Below the pieces are notes generated by a model that saw only the letters and a program-made list of their open reading frames with translations, made no database searches and was not told where the DNA came from. This document shows positions 38,092 to 49,932 of a DNA stretch of 64,000 nt, one piece after another; positions within the stretch are counted from its first letter, which is position 1, and each line of letters begins with the position of its first letter. The position numbers and the translations under genes are program-made. The stretch covers positions 32,426,387 to 32,490,386 of the forward strand of contig CM019218.1 in assembly GCA_009741485.1 (NCBI GenBank). Direction: 5' to 3'. Origin of the DNA: Malurus cyaneus samueli. Taxonomy: Eukaryota; Chordata; Aves; Passeriformes; Maluridae.

Positions 38092-38994
38092 CTTTCACGT
38101 ACTAAAAAAAGACCCGACTAGACCCTCTAGAAGGTTTTTGTCTCCTTAAAGTAACAATGTAGTAATCCCTACACCATCAACCAGTTTAGAATGATAGTGT
38201 AACAAGACGTCAGCAAATAATTTGTAGCATAGAACTGCCTGAAAAGTGAGAAGATAATTTCCTACCTACCTCTGCCCTAACCAGGCTGAGAATGGCTAGG
38301 CCTTTGAAATTAAGCTTACTCCTAAAAATATAGTGGAGTTATGTGAACTAGCTAAAACGTAATATTGAAATAGAACATACCACAACACATTACACATTGT
38401 ATTTCTGATACTACAAAGCTGAGCAAAGAAGTCCTTGAGAGAATGAATTTAATTAAGCAGAGAATAACTTTGCCTTGAGACTTTCACTGTTTTTACCACC
38501 TGTAATAATTTTAAATATAGTGGTGATCTGTATTATTTACTGACATGTTCCAAAGTTTGGCATATTTTTGTAGTAATTTGAGTAGAGAGCTATTTTTCTA
38601 CATTTTAAGGCTAGAAAGGGCTGTGAGCTGATTTAAACACTTGGGTATGACAGGCAAATATATTTTACAAAATTAATTTCTTATATTAATCCTTTAATTA
38701 GACTAAATCATTCCATCCTCAGGAGATTGAACCCAGAAAGAATACAGGAGAAGTGATGCTGCATGAAGCTTGTTGATAAATGAGCCTTTTCAAATACTGT
38801 TTTGGAGGATAACATGTCTCAGGTAATGATTTCTTCCCACCAGTTCATTAAGCTCTTTATGAAATCTTGAAAGACTTTTAAATAAAGCTAAAATCGTCAC
38901 TGTGAATTTATTATCTCCGTGTTGCTTATATAATCCTTCCTAATGTATGGTGGAGGAATTTCAGTTCCTTATGTCCAGGACCTTCAATGCTCAG

Positions 38995-39066
38995 CAAAAA
39001 ACAACAACAACAAAAAAACACCAAAAAACAACCCCAAAAAACCACCCCAAAAAAACCCCAAAAACC
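38995..39066. repeat. 72-bp A/C-only tract (G/T-only on the minus strand)
   Basis: No G or T occurs over 72 bases. It begins as (CAA)n and becomes C-runs separated by A-runs, with CCCC at 39032-39035, 39045-39048 and 39056-39059 and CC at 39042-39043 and 39065-39066. The minus strand therefore carries three GGGG runs and additional GG runs spaced by T tracts, a pattern able to form a two-layer G-quadruplex, though the loops are long. Confidence 0.95.
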
Positions 39067-41911
39067 TTGGACATAGAAGTGGCAGCAGCAGACATATGAG
39101 TACAAGCTCTGAGTGTGGAGTGGGGCAGGCTGGTTTGAGACCAGTGCAAATCTGTGTGGATGCTTCATAAGGCAGTATGACCATTGATAAATCTTAAGTA
39201 GTTCTGACCTTGCAAAACCAGCCATTGCAGATCCTTAACTATATGAAAGAATGCATCTTGGATTTAAGTTTTAGGATTACTAGGAAACCCTTGAGAGACA
39301 TACTTCTAAATCATATGTGACAATTGAGCATCTCTTTTTTTTTAGTGTCTGTCTTCTCCAGCACTTTTAAAAACTCCATGAGAATATCTCCCTATGGTTT
39401 TTAGGTGCTTAAAATGTTAAAAATATGGCCTCTCAGGGTTTACAGGGCTGTTGTCACAGGAGTAAGAGTAGATATAAATATTTTTTGTTGGTTTTGCCAC
39501 AGTGATGAAGACAATGTGGTCTGTACTGCAGATTCCTGAAGGTCTCTGCCTGTCTGCCTAGTCAGTGCCTGTAGTCAGCCCCAGCACCTTTTCCTGGCTG
39601 TACCATGAAATTAATATAGGCTTGTGCCTTTGGGCAGGATATCATCTCCTGTGGAATGACATGTCTGTTTGGGAACACTTCATCTTTTCAGTTCAGAATT
39701 AATTTCCTTCCACTGTGGGCACTAGCAAACTGTTACAGGGAGGTAATGAGCTCCTAGCAGCTCCTGCTGTTGTCATGCAGTGGAAGGTGTCAGGTGTGGG
39801 TTTGTAACTCGTGTGCAAACTGTTCATCATGATCACATCAGTCACTGTGAGCTCTGCTATCTGCAGATCTGTTAGTTCCTAACTTCTCCTTTCTGCTTTT
39901 ACTGAGACCTGCAGAGGTGTATTGCTTTCTAGGATTGACCTTTTTGTTTGATCTTTTTACTGCTTTCTGATTTTGAAGTGCTTTCTTATTTTTAGGCTGA
40001 TTTGGTGGCAGATTGAGCTTTACTGTGTGCTCTGAATCATAGATTTTGTTGTGACTTCTAACCTTTTTGTTACTTCCCAGTTGAAGAAATATGTTCTTGT
40101 ATTGTTTAGTAATGGTTTTTATTCTGCTGCTATAATCAATACTTTTTTTTTGAAGCTGTGGAAAAGTTTATAGGGATAAACAAACACTATAGTCACAGAC
40201 TATGCTTCCCCAACAGCTTGTCAGAGGTGAGAGCAGTGCATGTGTTTGTGCAAAGGCCAGAAGGTAGAGGGGTAGGGAAAACATAACTTTCTGTGGTAGA
40301 GTTCCAGTGAAATACTGGACTGGGAAAGAATGAAGCCCTACATCTCTTGTTTCCTACTCCAGTGGATGTTGAAATCATGTCCTGCCTGTACTGTCTGAAG
40401 GATGTGTAAGACAAGGATGCATTGCTAGGATTAGGTAAGAGTGAACAAAGAAAAAGGCAAATGCTTGTTTGTTTGTTTTGGAAAGATGAGCAGTTTGACT
40501 ACACAGAATTTGTCAACTGCTGCCGAGTTCACTGCAGCTGAGCACAGAAGCAAGGAATTGTCTTCAAGGTCTGCGAGGTTTGGGGAAACATTTTGCACAA
40601 ACCTTTTCATTTATTTTTTTATCTTGTCTAGTTGTCTTGAATTGATTTTAAAATTATTTTTTGAGTTCTTAATAACTATGAAACCAGGATTTTCTGATTT
40701 TAAGCTCTTAGTTCTGCCTGGCCATGGGAAATTTATGCAAGAGAAGACTCAAGCATTTCTGCCTTAAAAATCTAGCTGTGTTGGGGTTTGGCTGTGGGAG
40801 GCAATAGGGTCATGTGGCAACAGATTATGAAACTGAGCTTCCAAGGAAGCTTTCGTCTACAGATCTTGCCGGCTGAATCCTTGGGGTGCAAGTGCAAACC
40901 TCTCATGACTTGAATGCTGAAGAGTTCATTTAGCTCTATTTGTGATTACTCTGTAGAGACAAGCTACTTAAGAAATGAGGAGCAATGCAGTTTATTGCAG
41001 TTTTTCTGGTTTTTACTTTTAAATCAGTGTAAAAAACTGATGTCTAATGTCATGTCTAATTCTTTAGTGCTGGTTTGGCCTTGAAAAGTTGTTTTGTCTT
41101 TTTATCAGTTAACATTACAGTGGTGCTGTTCATGTGCAGCACTAGACTTGATAAGATGGAATATACCTCACTCAAATGCTGTGTAGGCAGTCAGGTAAAA
41201 TAGTACTAATTGTTCAAAATAATACTTTAGGCATGAGATATTGTCTATAGTATGGCTCGACAGACGAGTAATAAGAAAGCTGTGCCATGGATTCACAGCT
41301 CATTGATGACACCACAGTTCTTGCCTCTCTCTGCCTCTTTTTGCTTGGTGAGTAGTAGGTAGCTTACTCTACTTTGTGTCTTGCATTTATGGTAGGGTAG
41401 GAGTAGACTGAATGTAGTGACTTACCCAGAGGCATAACCAGGGAATCCTCTAAAAGCTGTAAACTTTTTCCTCTTCTCCCAGATGGCATCACTGCCCAGC
41501 TGCAGCCAAAACCTTAAAAACCCCATTCAAACAAAAAAAAACCTCCAAAAAGCCACCTTATAACATCTTTATGAAAGTAAATAACCTAATCTGGACTGAA
41601 AAAGGAGGGTTCCAGCATTTTGTATTCAGTTAATTATGCTCTGTTTTCTGCTTTTCCCGCAGCAGTTTATGTTTCACAGGATTGGCTTCTTTTAATGAAA
41701 CAGTTGAAATAATATAATTCCTGACCTGTTGTTGGGTGAAGAAACTCAGAGAAAACCAGATAAAGGAGTCCAGGGCTATAAAGCTATCGCATCTGGCTAG
41801 AGAATTTATGACTTTATAATTCCTGCACCCAAAACAGGGAGAAATCGGCTGAAATCAGCTATGTACACTTAAACAAGATGAAAAAAATAAGCGATGAAGG
41901 CTTTTGTCAGT
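39067..41911. other. Non-coding unique sequence, no gene seen
   Basis: A frame at 40441-40767 (plus, 108 codons) has no recognisable similarity. An A/C-rich run lies at 41511-41552. No repeat family was recognised. Confidence 0.6.
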
Positions 41912-42064
41912 CAATGTGTTATCAGAGGAACAGTTCTGTTTTGTCCTAAACCAGATTTGGAGCTGTATTTCCTACTGTGGAGAGAGGNCAATGTGTTATC
42001 AGAGGAACAGTTCTGTTTTGTCCTAAACCAGATTTGGAGCTGTATTTCCTACCGTGGAGAGAGG
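41912..42064. repeat. 76-bp direct repeat around a single N, likely assembly artefact
   Basis: Copy 1 (41912-41987) and copy 2 (41989-42064) are both 76 bases and differ only at T41976 versus C42053. The single N at 41988 lies exactly between them. The frame 41894-42232 that reads through it is created by the join and should not be annotated. Two contig ends that overlap but were abutted with a one-base gap would look like this; the one mismatch could be allelic or a sequencing error. Confidence 0.9.
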
Positions 42065-43094
42065 GGTGGGGATGAATGTAATGAATTGTGCTCTGGATTA
42101 GCGCAGATATTATGTGAGGCTTCTCCCTCTTCTGAAACCTTCCTTGTAACCCTGTGGTTTAGGGTATGTTCAAGTTTTCAAATTACATGTGTGTTCCTTC
42201 ATTCTGGAAGGAGGACCTCTAGAGCTGCCTAGATATTGGACCCCAGGTGTCTCTCCATTCCTTGTGACATTTGGGAACCTTTCAGGTGTTGACCATTGAA
42301 AGGTATGGTTTGGAGGTGCATTGAAGATTGCAGTACATAGTTTTGTCCCCTGGAAAATGTCTGCAGTTAGTGCTCTGTCCGCTGCTGCTCTTGTACCATC
42401 TCTGAGAATCATTAGCTGGGTGTGACCTACCAAAAAGAGTAGCATGGTAATGCATTGGCAGCGTGTGCAAATTTAGCCCCGGCTTCTAGGATATTTGCAA
42501 CTCAGAGGCTAAAAACTGTCTCCCCTCTCACTTTGGGACCAATTGTTCTCACAGTCTAAGGCATGTCACAGCAGCAGCAGTTCCTTAGGCATACGTTGAT
42601 AGCGAGGCACTGAAGCCTGGGTCTGCAGCAATCAGTCCTATGCGAGGGGCTATTTGATTTTCAGATCTGCCAAGAACAAATATAGTGTTTACTGAAAATG
42701 GTAATTTTATGAAGATACTAATTTTTCATCTTTAGGGTTGGAAGCAAAATTCTTTCATGCTATGAATGTCACCATTCTGCACGGGGGGGATGCTGTTTCC
42801 AGTGTTCTCTCTCTGTGTGGGTTATTTTTAGGCTTTGTGCAGTAGTCTGCCCAACCTGGGTTATTTTCTCATGCTTCTACCCAGTGGGGATTCTTAGCAA
42901 CTCTATGACTATTTGCTGTCATTTTAGATGTAAAGGTTGTAGAGTTCTGCTTATGCTTTTCTGTAATACCCAAAGCTTTGTTTCTTCTTTGAGTGACATT
43001 CTAATTAGAGACATCCTCAGGTTTTATTAAGCAGGACTTGCCTTTCATAAACCTGTGCTGTCTGGGCCTGATCCCCTGTCCATTGTCCTACACA
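42065..43094. other. Non-coding unique sequence, no gene seen
   Basis: Short frames at 42170-42445 (minus) and 42815-43030 (plus) have no recognised similarity. Confidence 0.6.
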
Positions 43095-43400
43095 TTGAAT
43101 CACAGAATCATAGAATATTCTGAGTTGGGAAGAACCCACAAGGATCAGTGTGGTGGCACGCAAAGTAATCTGCTTCATGACCTTCTCTGGCACTGAGGTC
43201 AGGCTGACAGGCCTGTAGTTCCCCAGATCCTCTTTCTGACTCTTTTTGTTTGTGGGCATTACATTGGATAACTTCCAGTCAGCTGGGGCCTCCCCAGTTG
43301 GCCGGGACTGCTGGTAAATGAAGGAAAGTGGCTGGGTGAGTGCTTCTGGCAGAAGCTCTTCCTTAATTCCAGTAAGATGTATTGATGGATCTTTCTTCTG
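43095..43400 (-). mobile_element. Internally deleted CR1 LINE, minus strand
   Basis: The left end is the CR1 3' tail with the terminal repeat (TGAATCACAGAATCATAGAA, then TATTCTGAGTTGGGAAGAAC). At about 43147-43160 this jumps straight into the coding region of the reverse transcriptase. On the minus strand the frame reads GNYRPVSLTSVPEKVMKQI with NYRPVSL at 43200-43220, preceded by LTQPLSFIYQQS and DWKLSNVMPTNKK. These are the N-terminal reverse transcriptase segments of CR1 ORF2. The catalytic domain and all the C-terminal part are absent. An open frame of 145 codons (43017-43454) covers it, but both ends are outside sequence, so it is a relic and not a gene. Confidence 0.95.
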
Positions 43401-45446
43401 AAGTAAAAAAACAAAGAAAATGAGATTTGCACTCATGCCTCCTCCCCCAAACAAACCTAAATGTTAGAAGTTAAAATATCAAGAGCAAAACAGTGGTTTG
43501 GGACATTCTCCTTTTTTTTTTTTTTAATTAGCAAAATACATAGATTCTTTTTCCCTCATGTTTCATTTTCTCTAGGTGCCAGCTGTGTTTAAAGGCAGGA
43601 GTTTTAATTTGAAATACACTGAAATTAATTCCATAGAGAAAGAAGAATATCTCAGGCATAAACGGTAATATTTTTTCTTCACTGTAGAGAGAAAGAGACT
43701 TCGTTCTCTTTCTAAGAAGACTTTCTTACAGTGGCTCCTAAGAACTTAATGAAAGAAGTCACACTTGTCCTTTCCCTTGCAAGAAATTCTGTGTTTCTTG
43801 TTGTCTTTCTCTAATCCAGTTTGTTATCAGCTATTGTGGGAGGAAAAGAGCAGCAGGGGTTTTTGGTCTTGCCGCAGCTGAAGAAATGCCAGTCTTTAAA
43901 GGAATCTTTCAGACAAAGTAGAACATGCAATTATGGTAACGATCTGGTCCAGGTTCAGTGATGGATGGGAGCCCTTTCTGTCTGCTGCAAAGAACAGCCA
44001 TTTCCCATGACCCACTAATTAGGCCTGCACCAGCATCATTACTGGCCCTGTTTGTGTTTGTGGATTCGAGTGTCTGGATCAGAGGAAATTGTTCTGTTCA
44101 CCTCTGCAGTGATCAGTTTTCTTGCAGAAATGCTGATGGGTGGTAGTGTTGTAACTGGATGTGTGTAAATGTTGACTGGACATCTGCATGATGGTGGTAA
44201 TCCCTGAAGAAATGTCAGCACATCTTTGAACTCCCACACCAGTGATTCATTTTTCTGCATACTGGGAGAGCAGAAGGCGCCACAGATGTGAATGCAATTT
44301 GTAGCGTCCTAAGTTCCTCCTTACCTCTATCAGACTAGCAAGTGTAGATGAATTGGTCTCAGAAGTAGAAGGCTTTTGCTGCTGGTAATTGCTGTGCATT
44401 TGCCTCCTTTTACAGTTTGGTTTGAGAGGTGGGCTGCCCCAGCACGGAGTTTTTTAGACATGCCATTGGCTCTGTGCTCAGGGACCTCATCTCACTCTGT
44501 TGGGGTCTGACTTTTGGGGAGATTTTGATCTGTTTGGTGTTAGCTTAGAGTGAATTTTGAAGCGTGGGTATGGTAGGATTCTTCTAACCTTTCTAAGGGT
44601 CATTAAGATAGAGATGGATGCAGAGTCCTTAAGATAATGATCATTATTCCTGGAGGATTTAACAGGAGAGCTGTCTCTTCCCTGACAACAGAAAGATTAA
44701 AAAAATGAAAATGTCAGAGAATCCTAGTTGGCATCCAAAGTGAATGAGTCATTTCTAATGCTACTAAAAAACCAATTCTGCCCTGACTTCAAAGAGAAAC
44801 ATCAAAGATGAGTTTGCTGTTTATCCAGGTGCTGAAGGAAGAGCTTTTCCATGCCGCTGCTGCTCTGGCTGAGAGTACGGAGGAGTGTTGTGCTTGCTCG
44901 CTATTGATATTGAAATCATTACATTCAAATGGAGCTCATTGAATGCATTGCTGACACAACCAAGGGAGCTACACCAGCAGTTTGACAACTGTGCTGTGAT
45001 TTTAACAGAAGAAAAACCACGGAAGAGTAATTAAATAAGACAGCAGGAAATTAGGAGGTGTTCCCTGATTTTCCTAAAGAGCAGAGATAATTTTCATGGG
45101 ATCTGTTCCATAACTTTCTGTTATTGTATGTTTCTTGTCTCTCAGTTTTTTTTTACACCCCAAAATCTCCACAGCCTTCTGCATCACTCGGTCTCTATGC
45201 ATACACTGTGTGTGCCATTGGCTGTCAGGCAGAGAAAGAGCCTCCTTGGCTATTTCTCCAGACCCAGGGTGTCTGAATTCACCATGTGACTGCATGTATT
45301 CACTCACTGTACATGAGGCTCTTGATTCACTTGGGAAGGGAAGACTGATTAAAGACACAAAGATAAGTGAAGAGTGGCATTTGGAAGATTCTTCCAAACT
45401 GCTTAAAGATTTCTCTGAGAATAAGTAAGTTTCTGTGGAGAAAACT
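43401..45446. other. Non-coding unique sequence, no gene seen
   Basis: A T run lies at 43513-43525. Frames at 43958-44146 (plus), 44039-44260 (minus) and the antisense pair at 45074-45475 / 45135-45428 have no recognised similarity. Confidence 0.6.
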
Positions 45447-45488
45447 GTAGTAGTGCTTATCTTTGTGGACTTCATGAAAGCATTTGAA
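45447..45488 (+). other. Short reverse-transcriptase motif-A-like codon run
   Basis: In one plus-strand frame the bases read VVVLIFVDFMKAFE, close to the motif A of LINE reverse transcriptases (usually of the form V-x-LDFSKAFD). The frame stops after about 15 more codons and no second motif was found. It could be the trace of a very old LINE in the opposite orientation to the CR1 copies, or coincidence. Confidence 0.22.
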
Positions 45489-48400
45489 ATGGAAAGGATG
45501 GAGATTAATGTGAGAATTAGAAGGTGACAAGAAGTTGATCACCTGAAAGGATAAAATTTAAAATTAGTTGGAAGGAAGTACTTGCTAGAAGGAGGCTTCC
45601 TAACAAAACTTGTCAAGGACCAGTTTTGAGAGCAAATGTAGTTAGTATTTTCACTTACAACCTTTGAACAAAATCAAGGAATGTGTTTAGTGAAAGTTGA
45701 ATTAGCAACAGTCTTATGATTATTTAATTTAAAGCTCTGTGCTAAGGAAGTGTTTTAGTTAGGCTTCAGGTTGTTACCTGAAACGTAATACTTGAAAGGC
45801 CCTGGTCATTTAGAAGGAGAAAATGATGATGAAAATGGTGAGAGATAAATAAAGGAGACCAGCAGGTTTCTGCTTTTAGCTAGGGCTTCACTCAAACATT
45901 GTATTGTATACAGAAGAAATGTAAATTATGAGGATATAAGAAAAAATCCCTTACGTCTCTCTTCGTTTTCTCCATATTTTATAAATATTGTCTTTGATTA
46001 AAGAGCCATTCATATAAAACATTTTACTTTTTCTTGCCCTTTTAAAGATTCTATTTGTTGAGGTTTTTTGTGCTTTTCTGACATGTATATGTTGAGAACT
46101 TCTGTGCAAACATAGCACTCTTGAAGTGAGAATTTTTTTGTTGCCTGGTGCATGCAGGCTCTCTGTAAGCAAAATCCATGCTCCCATCCTCTAGACTGAC
46201 TTCTTGCTGAACTGAAATGTAAACTGTTGTTTCAGTCCAGTAAGAGATGACCCATAGTGCCACATTTATTCTTTCATCTTGCTGACATTTAGACTGAGCT
46301 CACCGTACCATTTTTCACGTTTCCCTTCACTTGTGATCTAGAGCTGATTTTTGAATCTGATCCATGTGGTAAATTGTGTTGTTCCTCTGCTCTCTCCCTT
46401 CTTTCTAGTCAGCTATATTCAAAATCCCTTTTACTGTTTCAGCTTTTGGAAGAGTCACTGTTTCTACTTTATATCACTAGCAAAAGAGGCGTAAAAAATG
46501 TTCACAGAATGAGTGAAAAAAGTGTCATGTTAGACAAAAGCATTTTCAGCCAGTGATTTAAATCAAAGATGGGGGAGTTCTGAAAAAAATATGAACAAAA
46601 TCGAATCCGCCTTCATCTCTTGAAGGTAATATTACTACATGCTGCTAGTGGGCTAAATTTTTGCAATGCAGCTGGGGAAACCTGAGGTCTTACCAGTGCA
46701 CATAATAACTCTGGAAAAGTTGTATTTCTGATCTGTACTTCAGCTTACTTATCTTCAGATTAAGGGATAGTATTTCTCAAATACCTGCTGAAAGTAACAG
46801 CTTTTTGCAGAATCTTTGAAGTAATTCAACGAGACGTGGTCTGAAAATTTCAAATTCAATGTCATGTCTCTCTGTTGTAAAGTGTATTGCTACTGCTCTG
46901 AATTCAGGGCATGGGAAGAAAGATTGCCTGTTAAAGTCAGGAAGAATGAAGCATACCTAGACTCAGAGGCATTTGTGGATATGCTTCATTGGAGAGGTTC
47001 TAAATAAAAATGGTGGAGGAAGGAGCAGAGCCAGCCAGTCTCACTGTTTAATTTCATTGTTTCTCACACATCCTGGCATGAATATGTGCAAACAGTATAT
47101 TTTCTGAATAGGTCTAAGCTTCATTCATGATTTCCTGGAGCTTGCTAGACTCAGGAAGCTTTTCAAGGGCAGATATGCTAGCTCTGTTTCTTCCCAATTA
47201 ATTGTATTTATGTTTATAATGGTTTTTAAATAGTTGAATTAGTCTAAAATTTGGAGCAAAAAAAAAAATCCCCAAGGTGACATTCTGTCCACATGGCCAC
47301 ACTTGCATATATACCATATGTACACATTATTATAATAGACTTTGCCTGCCTACATCAATATCATCCATAGCTACATCACTTCTGATGTAATCTCATTTAC
47401 CTTCCCTACCTCCGCAGTTGTATATACCCTGAGCAACACATGCCAACCTTGTACTGTTCTTTATATTAGAAAGATTTTTCTCATGTCTCTCATGTGTCTG
47501 GTGACATGCTCAGGGCTTGTTCCTTCTGCCCAGTCTCTGGGCAATTGGAGAAGGGTGTGGCAGGAGTGAGCAGCAAAGGAGATTGTGTCCATGGCATGTG
47601 GGGTGCTGAGGATCAAAGGAGAGCACATGGAAAGCTTAGGATGTGCACTCATGGAGCATCTCCAATGATGCACAGCATTAAGTGCAATGGAGGAAGGCTT
47701 TGACACTTTGCATGCTTCCTGTACACACCTCTAAATTTGAATTAGCTTTTGAATTATTTAGTAAGTCGCTCAAGTGGAACTGCTTAACTCAGTTTGTTGC
47801 TCAAAGGAGAGTCTTCCTGCATGTAGAATATTGCCTGTGTTGGGAATTAATTATACAAACTGAATAATTAATGTTCATTTTTGGTAAATTAAATATAACA
47901 AAACAGATTTCTTCTGTCTGTGGTATAGTTTATGTATCAGAAAAATGCTTTCAGTGTGCAAACAGGCAAGAGCAGCAGAAGAATCAGGATATGATGTTGT
48001 TTAAAATCATAAAAAACATGATGTTTTTAAAAATCCAGGGCCATCTCAACATTGTCCTCACCCCACTAAATGTGTATGGTTATATTCTTTAATACTGTAG
48101 AGGAGAGTTAAGTGAAGAACACCAGAGGATGTTTATGATCACAAGTGCATATTCATACATACAAGGTGCTAATAAAGCCACCAAGTGTAAGAAAGAAGGC
48201 TATAATGAAAGAAATGGTGTTTTCCTCTCCTGAATTGTCTTTTATTGCTATATCTCAGTAATACCTGAAGTGGTATTTGACAAGATCATCACCTAGAGAT
48301 GAGGTGTCTCACTGTGCATGTTTCTGTCACTTCTTATCTCCTAATGTTAAGAAATGCAGCCAAGATCAGTGTTCATATCTCATAAAAAATAATCCTGGGC

Positions 48401-49878
48401 ATTATTTTCATTCTTTTGAGAGGTTTATGCAGAGAAATACTAGTACCAGAGAAATGGATAACAGCTTTTATTGTTCCTTTCTTTTTGTACCAGTTTTAAA
48501 ATTTCATAATTTATCTGTATTTTGGAATTCACAGAATGTTTGCAGAAAAAAAAAATTAAATCTATGAAATACTGACCACATTTTCAAGCTTCAAAGTGAT
48601 GTTGTTGCCAAATATACATATTTTTAGGGATAATTCTGAAGGGATACTTAATATTATATGGCTTGCAAATATTCCTCTCCCAGCACTTCAGCATGTCATG
48701 GGTTTTTTTGGTTTGTTTTAAAAGTAAAGTATTTGCAATAGTTTCTACTTCTGAAATGTATTTGCTGTGAGTTCTCTCCTGTTTTTCCTGCTTCCTTTAT
48801 GTCATTCCTCAGGCATTTGTAATTTTATGTGGAATCAAGCTGTATCAATCACCTTACTGTTTCTGCCTTGGACCAGATGCAGGTGGGTAAATGCTTTGAG
48901 GCAGGTACCTTGTGGGAGTGGCTCATGCGTTGAAACGTGAGCATCTCTCTGCCTGATTAGTTCCAGTTTAGGTCTCTTTGCTGTGAGTGAGCTCAGAACC
49001 ATCCTGAACAGACGAACAATCCATTGTCTCAATGCGTATCGCAATAAATGCCTTTTGTAATCTATTTCAGGAATCTGTGAAAACAACACCATCATTTTTC
49101 TGAGCCAGTTGACTCCTGCTCATTCTACAATCTTAGCAGTTCATTTTAAATACAAAATCCTGTCTTTGTTAAAAAGTTGTTGTAAGTGTTTAGGAACAGG
49201 CAGAAAAGCTGTCTGTAATTCCAAAGCATTGTTAAATCCAGGTCAGTTTAAGAATGTTGATAAAGAGTATTTCATTCCACCACACTTAGCTTCCCATTCC
49301 TTTTTTTTCTCCTTTGCTGTGTCCCCAAGCAAACACCACAAACAGAAGCAGTCTAGTGAACACAGTGCTATCTGTTGCACCAGTGAGACCACAGATTTAA
49401 ACTGAGAAGGGGGCACAGCACCTTTCCTCTCACAAGCCCAGCCAGCGGGATGCATCTTGTACTTCTCAAGTATTGGTGCTGTTGATTTTACTACAATTTA
49501 CAAGTCTTTCTGGATGAGTTATGCCTTTCTGGGATCAGAAGCTCTCAACTGAGTGCTAGTTTCTTTGTATTTGATTTTTCAAAATACATGTTTGCAAAGA
49601 ATAATGTTTAGTATGTGTTCTGGTAGCTATTTATTCTTGAATCTCCTGTTTGGTGGAAAAACAGTTTCATTATAAATGGAAGTATTTAAGTATTTAGTAT
49701 TGAAATTGAGCAGTACTATTTTCATGCACATGTTAGAGAAAACATTTCCCTCTCCCCTCAGATTTAGAAAATCTCTTAGGAAAGTTGAGGATCTCCTTTT
49801 CTACCCAAGCAGAGTGTGCTGGGGACTAGCAGGTAAAAATCTGCTACAAAGTCGCAGTTCTAGGCCTGAGTAATGAGT
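45489..49878. other. Non-coding unique sequence, no gene seen
   Basis: Frames at 47461-47706 (minus), 48277-48567 (plus), 48835-49095 (minus) and 49109-49405 (plus) lack similarity. An A run lies at 47260-47268. No repeat family was recognised. Confidence 0.6.
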
Positions 49879-49932
49879 CCATAGAATAGTTTGGTTTGGA
49901 AGGAACCTTTAAGGTCATCTAGTCCAATCCCT
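49879..49932 (-). mobile_element. CR1 LINE 3' tail, about 54 bp, minus strand
   Basis: CCATAGAATAGTTTGGTTTG, then GAAGGAACCTTTAAGGTC, then ATCTAGTCCAATCCC is the extreme 3' end of a CR1 element in antisense, close to the family text. Only the tail is present, a strongly 5'-truncated insertion. Confidence 0.88.

Larger units (their letters stand above)
34691..38994. other. Non-coding unique sequence, no gene seen
   Basis: The longest frame in the window, 35461-35925 (minus, 154 codons), has no domain, and its translation is rich in H, K, N and S as expected from random AT-rich DNA. A short hairpin at 35992-36018 and T-rich tracts at 37228-37300 and 38058-38091 are listed separately. Confidence 0.6.

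Noticed and set aside
41894..42232. 112-codon plus-strand frame with an unknown residue
   Set aside because: It reads through the N and the duplicated 76 bases, so it depends on a probable assembly artefact.
43017..43454. 145-codon minus-strand frame as a gene
   Set aside because: Its recognisable part is CR1 reverse transcriptase; both ends come from flanking or tail sequence.
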